The position numbers were made by a program, and so were the translations under genes. From positions 1-64,000 of the forward strand of contig CAWVUS010000001.1 in NCBI GenBank assembly GCA_963933195.1: DNA of 64,000 nt. Reading direction: 5' to 3'. The notes under the pieces are model-generated. The model made no database searches and was not told the DNA's origin. It worked only from the letters and a program-made list of their open reading frames with translations. The first letter of the stretch is position 1; the number at the start of each line of letters is the position of its first letter. This DNA comes from UBA8437 sp963933195 (GTDB taxonomy: Bacteria > Planctomycetota > Planctomycetia > Planctomycetales > Planctomycetaceae). Of the stretch, positions 45,099 through 54,947 are shown in pieces.

Positions 45099-45177
45099 CC
45101 CGACTTCGAACGGCCGATCGACTGCTCGAAGGATTGCCCAAACCAGTACAGCCCCCTTGGGGTCCGGGAGATCAAGC

Positions 45178-46926
45178 GTGCGCTGGAGCCAGACACTGAT
45201 TCCGACGATGAAGGAAGTCCCTTCCGATGCCGAGATTCCCAGTCACCAGCTGATGTTGCGAGCCGGATTGATCCGCCAGGTCATGGCTGGCGCTTACACC
45301 TACCTGCCCCTGGGTTGGCGAGCGGTCCGGAAGGTTGAGGCCATCGTCCGCGAGGAGATGGAGAAAGCCGGTGCTATCGAACTGTTCATGCCAGCATTGT
45401 GTCCGGCGGAACTGTGGGAACAAACCGGCCGGATCGATGACTATGGCAACGCCCTGGTCAAGTTCCCGATGATCCGCGGCGACCGCGAAATCCGCGTCGT
45501 GCTCGGGCCAACCCACGAGGAAGTGGTCACCGACTTGATGGCCAAGCAGATCAAGAGCTACCGGCAACTGCCCATCACCGTCTTCCAGATCCAGACCAAG
45601 TTTCGCAATGAAGAACGGCCTCGCTTCGGGGTCATGCGGACCAGTGAATTCCAGATGAAAGACGCCTACAGCTTCGGCACCAACCTGGAACAGCTCAACG
45701 ACGCCTACGACCAGATGTACCACGCCTACCGACGGATCTTCTCCCGCTGTGGCCTGGATTACCGGCCCGTCGAAGCCGAGAGCGGTCCGATCGGCGGCGA
45801 CGCATCCCACGAGTTCATGGTGCCCGCCGACAGCGGCGAAGATGAAATCGTACATTGCAACAGCTGCGACTACGCCGCCAACACCGAGCGAGCCGAAACA
45901 GGACGACCGGCTCCAACAGTGACCATCGCTGAACAGATGGCTCCACTGGCCACCGTCGAAACCCCCGATGCCGGGAGTATCGAACAGGTCAGCCGGATGC
46001 TCGGATGTGAACCGTCCCAGATGATCAAAACGCTCATCTACTCGATCGACGACAACCCCGTTGCGGTGCTGGTTCGTGGTGATCACGAAGCCAACGAAGC
46101 AAAGATCCGTCGCGCCGTCGATGGACAATCGATCGAACTGGCAGACCCGGAAACGATCCGGAACGTGACAGGCGCCCCGGTCGGCTTCGCCGGTCCCGTC
46201 GGACTCGACTGCCCCCTGCTGGCCGATCACGACGTGGTCGAGATCATCGATGCGGTGACGGGAGCCAACCAGGCTGACGCGCACCTGAGCGGAGTCAACA
46301 TTGGCCGAGACTACTCGCTGGAGAATTCTCACGATCTCAGGATGGCCACCGCAGACGACCCGTGTCCGCGCTGCGACGGATCTCTGGAACTCGCACGCGG
46401 TATCGAGGTCGGGCACGTCTTCAAGCTCGGCACCAAGTACTCCACGGCACTCTCGGCCGAGTATCTCGATGAAAACGAAGACAAGCACCCAATGCTGATG
46501 GGATGTTACGGGATCGGCATCAATCGCATCGTGGCCGCCACGGCGGAAACGTCCTACGACGACAATGGGCTCATCTGGCCCCTTTCGATCGCCCCCTACC
46601 AGGTGCTCGTCATTCCTCTGAATATCGGAGACGAGGAAGTCATGGCCACTGCCGAATCGATCTATGAACAACTCGGCTCCAACGGCGTGGATGTCCTGAT
46701 GGACGACCGCAAGGCACGCCCCGGGTTCAAATTCAAGGACGCGGACCTGGTCGGAATACCACTGAGGATCATCGTGGGCGGCAAGGGCCTGGCCGATGGC
46801 GTCGTCGAACTCAAATGGCGGACCGACGACGACGCTCGACGTGTTCCTCTCGACCAAATCGTCACCACCGTGGGAGAGGACATTGCCGCCAGAACCGCGG
46901 CTGAAGCCGATTCCGTGCCGGCATAA
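45178..46926 (+). CDS. proS: Proline--tRNA ligase
   Basis: Class II enzyme charging tRNA-Pro, bacterial type with editing insertion, 582 residues. It starts RWSQTLIPTMKEVPSDAEIPSHQLMLRAG and carries motif 1 near AGAYTYLPLGWRAVRKVE. Motif 2 reads QIQTKFRNEERPRFGVMRTSEFQMKDAYSF, and motif 3 is MGCYGIGINRIVAA. The YbaK-like editing insertion lies at about 245-390 (SQMIKTLIYSIDDNPVAVLVRGDHEANEAK). The anticodon-binding domain ends the protein. GTG 45178 is chosen because GGGAG lies seven bases ahead and the family begins M-RWSQ; the open frame extends much further upstream without likeness. Confidence 0.96.
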   Translation: MRWSQTLIPTMKEVPSDAEIPSHQLMLRAGLIRQVMAGAYTYLPLGWRAVRKVEAIVREEMEKAGAIELFMPALCPAELWEQTGRIDDYGNALVKFPMIRGDREIRVVLGPTHEEVVTDLMAKQIKSYRQLPITVFQIQTKFRNEERPRFGVMRTSEFQMKDAYSFGTNLEQLNDAYDQMYHAYRRIFSRCGLDYRPVEAESGPIGGDASHEFMVPADSGEDEIVHCNSCDYAANTERAETGRPAPTVTIAEQMAPLATVETPDAGSIEQVSRMLGCEPSQMIKTLIYSIDDNPVAVLVRGDHEANEAKIRRAVDGQSIELADPETIRNVTGAPVGFAGPVGLDCPLLADHDVVEIIDAVTGANQADAHLSGVNIGRDYSLENSHDLRMATADDPCPRCDGSLELARGIEVGHVFKLGTKYSTALSAEYLDENEDKHPMLMGCYGIGINRIVAATAETSYDDNGLIWPLSIAPYQVLVIPLNIGDEEVMATAESIYEQLGSNGVDVLMDDRKARPGFKFKDADLVGIPLRIIVGGKGLADGVVELKWRTDDDARRVPLDQIVTTVGEDIAARTAAEADSVPA

Positions 46927-46989
46927 CCATCCCGGCCCTCTCATTCAACACAACCAGTTGCTATTGCTCAACTTGCGCTGTCCGCTAAT

Positions 46990-47017
46990 TTGCTCCGCCA
47001 CGACACGGGCCTAGACT
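46990..47017 (+). promoter_or_regulatory. Candidate promoter of the aldehyde dehydrogenase gene
   Basis: TTGCTC (46990-46995) and TAGACT (47012-47017) with a 16-base spacer; the -10 is again preceded by C (CTAGACT). A second TTGCTC lies about 37 bases upstream. Confidence 0.35.
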
Positions 47018-47068
47018 TCACGAGATCGCGACCGCGACCTTGAGCCGGACTAGACCAAGAGCCCCCCG

Positions 47069-48793
47069 ATGTCGTCCCAGATGACCAGCGCTGATGTCGT
47101 CGCACCGGCAGTCTCCACCTCCGGGTTGACTGTCGACAGTGACCGCCTGGATACCTGTCTCGAACAACTCGTCACTGGATCCGAGCGTCTGGCGATGACT
47201 CCGGTCTCGGAACGCCTCCGTCTGGTCGACCGCATCCGCCAAAATGTGCTGCCGATCTCTCACGACTGGGTCAACACCTCGGCCCTGATCAAGCAATCCA
47301 ATGCAACACCACACCTCCGCAGCGAAGAAATCCTGTCGGGGCCGGTGGTAACCGCCAGGTACCTGAGACTATTACGGCGAACACTTGCGGAGATTGGACA
47401 ATTCGGACGTCCACGTCTGCCGGGTCGTCCCCGTCATGGAGCCGATGGACGTTTGTTGGTGCCCGTGGCGCCGGTCAGCGGTCTATTTGATCACGTGGCC
47501 TTCATGGGCTTCCGCGCACACGCCCGCATGCAACACGGGATCACTTCTGCCACACTCCCCGACCACACCGCTCGTTGCTACCAGCAATCGACCAACAATG
47601 TGCCTCCACGTGTGAGGCTCGTATTGGGAGCCGGCAACATCACCAGCGTGCCGGTGCTCGATGCCTGTGACCACATTTTCGCTCACGGCGAATCCGTGCT
47701 GCTCAAACTGCATCCCCTGCACGAACCCCTGCAACCTCTCTTCGAAAAGCTGCTCGGGCCACTGATCGAATTCGGATGCCTGCGAATCATCACCGGTGAT
47801 GCCGAGACGGGCCGCCGGGCAATCGTGCACCCCACAGTCGATGCGATCCACATCACCGGTGGCGTCGACACGCACGACAAGATCGTATGGGGTCCAACGG
47901 GTGTCGAGCAGAACCAACGACGACGCCTGAATCAACCACTCCTCGAAAAGCCGATCTCAGCCGAACTGGGAAACGTCAGTCCCTGGATCATCCTGCCTGG
48001 ACACTATTCCCGGAGACAGCTCGATTACCAGGCCGAGAACATCGCATCCTCGGTCATCAACAACGCGGGCTGCAACTGCGTGGCCACCCGGGTCCTGGTG
48101 ACCTGGCGAGAATGGAGTGAACGAGAAGAGTTTGTGGAGCGGGTGTCGACAATCCTCGAGACGGCTGCACCGCGCGCCCCCTGGTACCCCGGGGCTCGCC
48201 AGCGATATCACGACTTCACCGGCTTGCCTGCCAACGACCCACAGCTGACAGCTCGGCTCGTCCGAAACGTCGACCCACGATCCAATTCTCTCTTCTTCGA
48301 TCGTGAACCATTCACCTGTGTCGTGGCTGAGGTGGGACTGACGGCAGCAACCGCCGAGGAATTCAATCGTCGGGCGGTCGATTTCTGCAACAACACTCTC
48401 TGGGGCACACTCAGCGCCAGCCTGACCGTTCCGGCAAGTCAGCAGAAAGGCCGAGAGGCCCGCAAACGGCTGGACCAACTTGTTGCCTCGCTTCGTTATG
48501 GCATGGTTGGAATCAACCAGTGGGCCGGACTCAACTACGTCCTGGCCAGTCCCCCGTGGGGCGGGCATCCCGACAGCACTCTCCGGGACGTCCAGAGCGG
48601 AAACGCACGAGTCCACAACACGTTTCTGCTCGATGGTGTCGACCAGGTGGTGCTGAGTGGTCCACTGACGTCGTTCCCGCGACCGGCATGGTTCCCCAGC
48701 CACTCCAATCCCGAACCACTCGCCTGGGCTCTGCTGAACCTCTACGACCAACCCGGCTGGAAAACACTCTGGAAGCTGATTCGCAGCACATAG
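47069..48793 (+). CDS. Aldehyde dehydrogenase family protein
   Basis: A 574-residue, NAD(P)-dependent ALDH-fold protein. The catalytic Cys lies in NNAGCNCVATRVLV (Cys337 by alignment to GQxC; Cys335 is also present). The general base Glu is in SAELGNVSPWII (about residue 299, usually ELGGKSP). NAD-binding residues lie near LLKLHPLHEP and HITGG. It has an N-terminal extension of about 70 residues and is longer than typical (about 500), so it is a divergent subfamily. It is followed 45 bases later by an SDR gene; a joint role in aldehyde/alcohol conversion is an inference. Confidence 0.85.
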   Translation: MSSQMTSADVVAPAVSTSGLTVDSDRLDTCLEQLVTGSERLAMTPVSERLRLVDRIRQNVLPISHDWVNTSALIKQSNATPHLRSEEILSGPVVTARYLRLLRRTLAEIGQFGRPRLPGRPRHGADGRLLVPVAPVSGLFDHVAFMGFRAHARMQHGITSATLPDHTARCYQQSTNNVPPRVRLVLGAGNITSVPVLDACDHIFAHGESVLLKLHPLHEPLQPLFEKLLGPLIEFGCLRIITGDAETGRRAIVHPTVDAIHITGGVDTHDKIVWGPTGVEQNQRRRLNQPLLEKPISAELGNVSPWIILPGHYSRRQLDYQAENIASSVINNAGCNCVATRVLVTWREWSEREEFVERVSTILETAAPRAPWYPGARQRYHDFTGLPANDPQLTARLVRNVDPRSNSLFFDREPFTCVVAEVGLTAATAEEFNRRAVDFCNNTLWGTLSASLTVPASQQKGREARKRLDQLVASLRYGMVGINQWAGLNYVLASPPWGGHPDSTLRDVQSGNARVHNTFLLDGVDQVVLSGPLTSFPRPAWFPSHSNPEPLAWALLNLYDQPGWKTLWKLIRST

Positions 48794-48838
48794 ACCTCCT
48801 GCAACAACCAGGATCTCCTGATCCTGAAGGACGACACC

Positions 48839-49762
48839 ATGAGACACTCCATGACTCGACTGGATGGCCGCTGGGTACTGATCACCGGAGCTGGCCATGG
48901 GCTGGGACGAGCGATGGCCGTTGCATTTGCCGATGTCGGATCACGGATCATTGTCACCGACCAGGACCCCGACCGTGTCGAATCAACAACACGCTGGCTG
49001 AGCCGTCGTGGCAATCCGGCGGTGGGTATCGAGATGGACGTGACCTGCTCGGAGAGCATCTCGCGGGCCCGCCAGGAGGTGATGTCGCAAATTGGCAGTA
49101 TCGACGTGCTTGTCAACAACGCCGGAACCGTCCGTGGCGGCCTGTTCACCAATGTTTCACTCGAAGAACACCTCACCACCCTCGATGTCAACACGCAAGG
49201 TCCCATCCGGGTCACACACGCGTTCCTGCCCGACCTCCTCGCATCGCCCGTCGCACACCTGGTCAACATCATCAGTGCCGCCGCCCTGATCGGCCTACCC
49301 GGTGCATCAACCTACGCCGCCAGCAAATGGGCGTTACTGGGCTTCAGCGAGTCTCTTCGCGAAGAACTGCGGCAGAATGGACACCGGCACGCCGGCATCA
49401 CGGCAGTCTGTCCGAGCTACATCTCGACGGGCCTGTTCTCCGGTGTTCGGCCACCTCGATTGACCCGGATACTGACACCCGCGGCAGTCGCGCGGCAGGT
49501 GGTCCGCGCCGTCCTCACCCGGAAATCTCATCTGATGCTACCTCGGACGGTTGGACTCATCCCCCTTTCTCGATCTCTGCTGCCAACACGTTGGTCACAG
49601 CGACTGGGAGACTGGACAGGGATTCACGCCAGCATGGCGGACTGGCGAGGCCATGACGCCGCGTCACCCGGGCTTGCCGAAGGTCCGTCGGACCTGGCCG
49701 CCCCATACGACGACAAGGGCCAGGCCGACGTGGGCGAAACCGCGACGGCACTCGGGTCTTGA
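48839..49762 (+). CDS. Short-chain dehydrogenase/reductase
   Basis: A classical SDR of 307 residues with the cofactor loop TGAGHGLGRAMA, the structural NNAG, the catalytic Ser in NIISAAALIG, and Tyr159-x3-Lys163 in YAASK. VSLEEHLTTLDVNTQGPIRVTHAFLP is typical of the family. The C-terminal 60 residues are longer than usual and rich in Pro, Arg and Trp (LPTRWSQRLGDWTG), resembling SDRs that work on lipid or long-chain substrates. It lies directly after the ALDH gene. The specific substrate is unknown. Confidence 0.9.
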   Translation: MRHSMTRLDGRWVLITGAGHGLGRAMAVAFADVGSRIIVTDQDPDRVESTTRWLSRRGNPAVGIEMDVTCSESISRARQEVMSQIGSIDVLVNNAGTVRGGLFTNVSLEEHLTTLDVNTQGPIRVTHAFLPDLLASPVAHLVNIISAAALIGLPGASTYAASKWALLGFSESLREELRQNGHRHAGITAVCPSYISTGLFSGVRPPRLTRILTPAAVARQVVRAVLTRKSHLMLPRTVGLIPLSRSLLPTRWSQRLGDWTGIHASMADWRGHDAASPGLAEGPSDLAAPYDDKGQADVGETATALGS

Positions 49763-49851
49763 AGTTCCACGACGGAGTGCTGAAGATAACCCGGTTGGTT
49801 CGTCCTCAAATCCGGGGCGAATTCCGGCTTGTTCTCACCACTCCGGGGCAC

Positions 49852-51474
49852 ATGATGTTCACCACCCGCCTGGGCCGTCTGGCCACACTCTGCCTGCTTC
49901 TCGGGAGCTGCTGCGGTGCCAATCTCTCCGCCGCGGAACGGCCCAACATCGTTCTGATATTCACTGACGACCATGCCTCGCACGCGTTGTCCTGTTACGG
50001 ATCGAAGATCAACAAAACCCCTCAACTCGACCGGCTGGCCCGCGAGGGAATGCTGTTCCACAACTGCTTCTGCACCAATTCGATCTGCGCCCCGAGCCGG
50101 GCCGTCATTCTCACCGGCAAGCACAGCCATCTCAACGGCGTGGTTGACAATCGTGTTCGCTTCAATGGGAAACAACAGACCTTTCCCAAGCTCTTGCAGA
50201 AGGTGGGCTATCAAACGGCCATGATCGGCAAGTGGCATCTCAAGAGCCGCCCCACCGGTTTCGATCAATACGAGGTCCTGATTGGGCAGGGACCGTATTA
50301 CAACCCGCCCATGATCCGAAACGGCGAGCGAGTCAAACACGTCGGCTACACGACCGACATCGTCACCGACATCGCCCTGAAGTTCCTCAAGTCTCGTGAC
50401 GCCGACAAGCCCTTCATGCTGATGTTTCAACACAAGGCACCTCACCGGAACTGGCAGCCTGGCCCCAGACACTTGACGCTCTACGACGACGTCACGATTC
50501 CCGAACCCGACAACCTCTTCGACAACTACGTTGGCCGCGGAACGGCCGCCCGGACTCAGGACATGTCGATCGCCCGAACCATGACTCCTTATGACCTCAA
50601 GCTGGTCCCCCCGCGCAATCTCAACCCCGCCCAGTTGAAGGTCTGGAATGCGGCCTACCAGCCCAAAAATGAAGCCTTCCGCAAAGCCAACCCCAAGGGC
50701 AAGGAGCTGATCCGTTGGAAGTACCAACGCTACATCAAGGACTATCTGCGGTGCATCGCCAGTGTCGACGACAACGTCGGCCGCATCCTGGATTACCTCG
50801 ACACCTCCGGCCTGGCCAAAAACACGGTCGTCATCTACTCATCCGACCAGGGCTTCTACCTTGGTGACCACGGATGGTTCGACAAGCGATTCATGTACGA
50901 AGAGAGTTTCCGGATGCCCCTGATGGTTCGCTGGCCTGGCCACATCGCCCCCGGCAGCGTCAATTCCGACCTGGTCAGTAACCTCGACTTCGCTCAAACT
51001 TTTCTGGACCTTGCCGGAGCCACCTCCGCCCCGGGCATGCAGGGCCGGAGCCTCCGTCCGCTCTTTTCGGGCAAAACACCCGCCGACTGGCGCAAGACAC
51101 TCTTTTACCAGTACTACGAATTTCCGGGCCCCCACAGTGTGCGTCGGCACATGGGTGTTCGCGACGCCCGTTACAAGCTGATCCACTTCTACAATCTCGA
51201 TGAGTGGGAACTCTACGATCTCAAAAAAGATCCCCGCGAGATGCGGTCCGTCTACGAATCGCCAGAATATGCAGCCGTCACCGCGCGACTGAAAGCGGAA
51301 CTGGACCGACTCCGCAAGCACTACCGCGTCCCTGACGACCGGGGAAGTATCTCGAAACAGGGAAAGCCCAAAAAGGCACTCAAGCGAAAGAAGCCCACGA
51401 CCCGTAAGAAAAAGAAGACGACCACAACAACACGGATCCAGACATCCAGTTCGCAGGCGGTGACCGGGAGTTAG
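49852..51474 (+). CDS. Exported sulfatase (formylglycine type)
   Basis: About 540 residues. A signal peptide (FTTRLGRLATLCLLLGSCCGANLSA, with a Cys pair at the lipobox region) precedes the alkaline-phosphatase-fold sulfatase. The site of formylglycine formation is Cys79 in CAPSRAVILTGKH. Metal ligands include the Asp pair in LIFTDDHASH and the later IYSSDQGFYLGDHGWFDKRFMYEESFR block. The closing YDLKKDPREMRSVY segment is typical. The last 40 residues are very rich in Lys and Thr, which is unusual. It needs a formylglycine-generating enzyme, not in this window. Substrates of planctomycete sulfatases are often algal polysaccharides; none is indicated here. It ends seven bases before a WecA-like gene. 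Confidence 0.93.
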   Translation: MMFTTRLGRLATLCLLLGSCCGANLSAAERPNIVLIFTDDHASHALSCYGSKINKTPQLDRLAREGMLFHNCFCTNSICAPSRAVILTGKHSHLNGVVDNRVRFNGKQQTFPKLLQKVGYQTAMIGKWHLKSRPTGFDQYEVLIGQGPYYNPPMIRNGERVKHVGYTTDIVTDIALKFLKSRDADKPFMLMFQHKAPHRNWQPGPRHLTLYDDVTIPEPDNLFDNYVGRGTAARTQDMSIARTMTPYDLKLVPPRNLNPAQLKVWNAAYQPKNEAFRKANPKGKELIRWKYQRYIKDYLRCIASVDDNVGRILDYLDTSGLAKNTVVIYSSDQGFYLGDHGWFDKRFMYEESFRMPLMVRWPGHIAPGSVNSDLVSNLDFAQTFLDLAGATSAPGMQGRSLRPLFSGKTPADWRKTLFYQYYEFPGPHSVRRHMGVRDARYKLIHFYNLDEWELYDLKKDPREMRSVYESPEYAAVTARLKAELDRLRKHYRVPDDRGSISKQGKPKKALKRKKPTTRKKKKTTTTTRIQTSSSQAVTGS

Positions 51475-51481
51475 TCGGAGT

Positions 51482-52657
51482 ATGCTGGCATTCGTCCTGG
51501 CCTGCGTGGCCCCCTCGCTGGTGCTGTCGGCGTTGACCACCGCCCTGCTACGGCGATGGGCTCCGGCCTGGGGCCTGGTCGACCGGCCCGGCCCTCGAAA
51601 AGTCCACGACGTGCCCACTCCACTGGGAGGTGGTATCGCGGTGTGGATTTCGGTCGTCACCCCGCTGGCAATCGTTTCGTTGCTGGCCGTTGACGGGGTC
51701 CCGGGACTCTCGCTGAAGCAGGTCCTGCCGGCAGCCGCCATCACCGATCTCGATCTTTCCCGGCTCCCCTCACGACTGCCGATGCTGTGGGGCATCCTGG
51801 GTGGAGCCACCCTGCTGGGGACAGTTGGCTTGATCGACGACTTCCGCAACTTGCCATGGGGGCCGCGACTGGCTGTCCAGGTTCTCGTCGCAACGGGGCT
51901 GGTCCTTGGAGGTGTCCGCGGATCGCTGTTTGTACAGAATTCGCTGATCGGGGGAGTGTTGACGGTGCTCTGGATGCTGGTCCTGGTGAACTCGTTCAAT
52001 TTCCTGGACAACATGGACGGGCTTTCGCCGGGCATCGCCATGATCGCCGCAACACTGTTTGCCACCGTCATGCTCGTGGGAACTCCCCAGCCTCACTGGT
52101 TGGTCGCAGGAGTCCTTTTGATTCTGGCTGGCACGCTGGCGGGCTTTCTGTGTCACAACTGGCCACCGGCGACGATCTTCCTGGGCGACGCCGGCAGCTA
52201 TTTCATCGGCTGCCTGCTCGCCGCATTCACTGTCGTGGGAACCTTCTACGAACCCGATCCTGACACCGCATCAACCTCACGACACGTGATCCTGGCCCCC
52301 TTGCTGATCCTGGCCATCCCGTTGTACGACTTCACCAGCGTGATGTTGATCCGCCTGGCCCGAAGACAGAGCCTCTTCAAGGCCGACAAGAATCACTTTT
52401 CCCATCGACTCGTCGACATGGGACTCTCGCGACGCAATGCCGTGCTGACGGTGCACCTGATCACGTTGATGACCGGACTGGGAGGTGTCCTGCTGTTTCA
52501 CGTCGACAACTGGATGGCGGCCCTGCTGATCGTGGCATTGATCACCTGCATCCTGGTCGTGATCGCGATCCTGGAAACCGTCGCCCGTCCCACCCCAGCC
52601 GAAACATCCGCCAATCTCTCCTCCGTCTCTGAACACGACGAGGAGACGCATGCCTAA
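51482..52657 (+). CDS. Undecaprenyl-phosphate sugar-1-phosphate transferase (WecA/TagO-like, GT4)
   Basis: A polytopic membrane enzyme of 391 residues that loads a sugar-1-phosphate onto a polyprenyl phosphate carrier. About ten membrane segments are seen. Conserved cytoplasmic motifs: RKVHDVPTPLGGGIAVW, the Asp pair in GLIDDFRNL, NSFNFLDNMDGLSPG, TIFLGDAGSYFIG and KNHFSHRLVDMGLSR (His). These match the WecA/TagO side of the MraY family. It overlaps the next gene, an O-antigen-ligase-like protein, by 8 bases, so it likely starts an envelope polysaccharide pathway. Confidence 0.92.
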   Translation: MLAFVLACVAPSLVLSALTTALLRRWAPAWGLVDRPGPRKVHDVPTPLGGGIAVWISVVTPLAIVSLLAVDGVPGLSLKQVLPAAAITDLDLSRLPSRLPMLWGILGGATLLGTVGLIDDFRNLPWGPRLAVQVLVATGLVLGGVRGSLFVQNSLIGGVLTVLWMLVLVNSFNFLDNMDGLSPGIAMIAATLFATVMLVGTPQPHWLVAGVLLILAGTLAGFLCHNWPPATIFLGDAGSYFIGCLLAAFTVVGTFYEPDPDTASTSRHVILAPLLILAIPLYDFTSVMLIRLARRQSLFKADKNHFSHRLVDMGLSRRNAVLTVHLITLMTGLGGVLLFHVDNWMAALLIVALITCILVVIAILETVARPTPAETSANLSSVSEHDEETHA

Positions 52658-54908
52658 GATGTCTCGCCCCGCCGCGGCATCCGAAGCCCACCCCGACCAA
52701 TCGCCGGCGTGGCTGGCCATCGCGATCAGCCTGCTGGTTGCCCGCTGGCTGTTGCCGGCAGAATCGACCGTGACCGGAAGCACCTTGTGGCTGGTCGGGG
52801 GTTGGCTGCTCCTGGCCTCGATCTGGGCACTCGCCCGGCTACGGGCCTGGCACATCGCCCCACTGAACCTCGACCGCTTTGACCTGGCGGTCGCCCTGCT
52901 CGTTTTTCCTCAAATCGTCTCGGCACTACTGCTCATCGGCGCCTCAGACGGCAACGCTCGGGCGGCAGCCAACATGGGGTGCGAGTGGATCGCCCTGCTG
53001 GTGAGTTTCGTACTGCTCCGTCGGTGGCTGCCACATCGAATCCATTTCCAGGCCATCCTGCGTGTCGCGTGGTCCGTGGCAGTAGGAATCTCGATCCTGG
53101 GAATCTGGCAACACCACGTCGGGTACCAGCAGTCGGTTGCCGATTTCGACAGGCTCGAGACTCAACTCGCCACCGCCATCCGAAACGAAAACACCTCGGA
53201 GGCTCGCCGGCTACAGTCGGAACTGGTGGCTGCCGGAATCCCGCTCGACGGCCCCGCCCGACAACTCTGGGAACGCCGACTCCGAGACAGCCGCGAACCT
53301 TATGGCTTCTTCGCGTTGGCCAACACGCTCGGTGGATTCCTGGCCCCACTCCTGCTCGTAGGCCTGGCACATTGTCCGACCACGTGGCGGTCGTGGCGGC
53401 TATGGCCTGGCCGACCCCGCACTCGACTGGCGCTGTTTCTGGCCGGACTCATCCTGGTGGCCTACTGCCTGTTGCTCACCAAGAGCCGTACGGCATGGAT
53501 CGGCTTCACCATCGGAGGCATGGTGCTGGTTGGAGAGAACCTGTGGAAATGGTTGCGGGAACACCCCGGCCGCACGGCCCTGGCCGCGGCTCTGCCGGTG
53601 CTGTCCGTGACCGTTGTCCTGGCAACCGGCGGGATCGACCGTGAAGTGTTGACCGAAGCCCCCAAGTCACTGGCGTATCGGTTCGAGTACTGGCAGGGCA
53701 CGCTGGGCGTGATCTCAACCAGGCCGTTGGTCGGCACCGGTCCCGGCAACTTCCGCCAGCACTACCTGGCCCACAAGCTGGAAGGGTCCAGCGAGGAGAT
53801 TGCTGATCCGCACAACTTCGTCCTGGAAGCCACCGCCACGGCTGGACTCCTGGGATTCGCGGGACTGGCAGCCTGTGTGGCCCTGCTGCTTCGCGGTCGA
53901 CACGGCCACACAGACGGTCCGACTGCCGAATCGCTCACCGAGAACTATTCAACCGGCGTACTATTGCTCGGAGGCGGCGGCGGATTCGTGCTGGCACTGG
54001 CTCCGGGATGGCTGCTGGGCGGAACTCTCGACACTCGCCTGTTGAGCATTCTGGCCAGTTTTGTTGTCGCAGGAGCATTCCTGCCCACGATGGAGTTGCG
54101 GGGACGTCTCCAACGCCGGGTGTCCCTGGCCGCGATAGTCGCGATACTGATCCACCTCTCGGCGGCCGGTGGTTTTGCCCGCCCGGCGATCATGCAGTTG
54201 GTTCTGTTGATGACCATCGGCTGGCTTCCTGCACCTGAGGTCTCACGCCCCTCGGACCAGTCACCTGACACGGCTTCACTGAAGTCCGCCCGGCTGACAG
54301 CCATTGGTTGTGGGTTGCTGTTCGTCCTGGTGTGTGTCTGTGGGCTTCTGCCGGTCTTCAAACAATCAACTGCCCAACAAGTTGCCACCAACGCCTTGTT
54401 GAGTGGTCAGCAAGCCCAAGCCGCACGACTGTTGACCGAGGCCCAGCACGCCGACCCGCTCGACCCAACCCCGACACGACGTCTCACGTCGCTGAGAATC
54501 GACCTGGGACGTCTGGATTCGGCCCCTGCCGATTTCTCTGACCAGGCCATTCGTGCCGGCCTCGCCACCGCCCAACGCGATCCCCACAACTGGTCAACAG
54601 CCCATGACCTCGCTCGCAGCTATCGACTGCGATGGCAACGAGACCACGACGACTCGGACCGGCGTGAAGTGATCAAGTGGGGCACCACGGCCGTGGACCG
54701 CTACCCGAGCAATCCACGCCTGCATGCGTGGCTGGCCCGGACACTCGACGAGATCGGGCAAGAACAATCGGCCCGAGACCAGGCTCGAGAAACACTTCGC
54801 CTGCATCGTTTGCTCGAACAACGAGGACACGTCGACAAGTTGTTGAGCGACGAACATCTCGAGGAGATGAGGGCCTTGCTCGCGGTTCCTGATACCGCCA
54901 TTCCCTGA
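52650..54908 (+). CDS. O-antigen ligase/polymerase family membrane protein
   Basis: A 752-residue protein with about 12 membrane segments and a large central periplasmic loop. The Wzy_C/WaaL signature is visible at about 345-400: AYRFEYWQGTLGVISTRPLVGTGPGNFRQHYLAHK, then DPHNFVLEATATAGLLGFAG with the conserved His. Residues about 570-750 are soluble and helical (ATNALLSGQQAQAARLLTEAQHADPLDP), which resembles TPR repeats. It overlaps the WecA-like gene, which supports a joint role in polysaccharide assembly. It cannot be told from sequence whether it is a ligase or a polymerase. Confidence 0.88.
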   Translation: MPKMSRPAAASEAHPDQSPAWLAIAISLLVARWLLPAESTVTGSTLWLVGGWLLLASIWALARLRAWHIAPLNLDRFDLAVALLVFPQIVSALLLIGASDGNARAAANMGCEWIALLVSFVLLRRWLPHRIHFQAILRVAWSVAVGISILGIWQHHVGYQQSVADFDRLETQLATAIRNENTSEARRLQSELVAAGIPLDGPARQLWERRLRDSREPYGFFALANTLGGFLAPLLLVGLAHCPTTWRSWRLWPGRPRTRLALFLAGLILVAYCLLLTKSRTAWIGFTIGGMVLVGENLWKWLREHPGRTALAAALPVLSVTVVLATGGIDREVLTEAPKSLAYRFEYWQGTLGVISTRPLVGTGPGNFRQHYLAHKLEGSSEEIADPHNFVLEATATAGLLGFAGLAACVALLLRGRHGHTDGPTAESLTENYSTGVLLLGGGGGFVLALAPGWLLGGTLDTRLLSILASFVVAGAFLPTMELRGRLQRRVSLAAIVAILIHLSAAGGFARPAIMQLVLLMTIGWLPAPEVSRPSDQSPDTASLKSARLTAIGCGLLFVLVCVCGLLPVFKQSTAQQVATNALLSGQQAQAARLLTEAQHADPLDPTPTRRLTSLRIDLGRLDSAPADFSDQAIRAGLATAQRDPHNWSTAHDLARSYRLRWQRDHDDSDRREVIKWGTTAVDRYPSNPRLHAWLARTLDEIGQEQSARDQARETLRLHRLLEQRGHVDKLLSDEHLEEMRALLAVPDTAIP

Positions 54909-54947
54909 AGACTGCTTCCGATCGCCCCCCGCGTCTTTCAGCCGCAA

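Noticed and set aside
45172..46944. 590-codon minus-strand open frame opposite proS
   Set aside because: proS is certain on the plus strand; the antisense product shows no domain.
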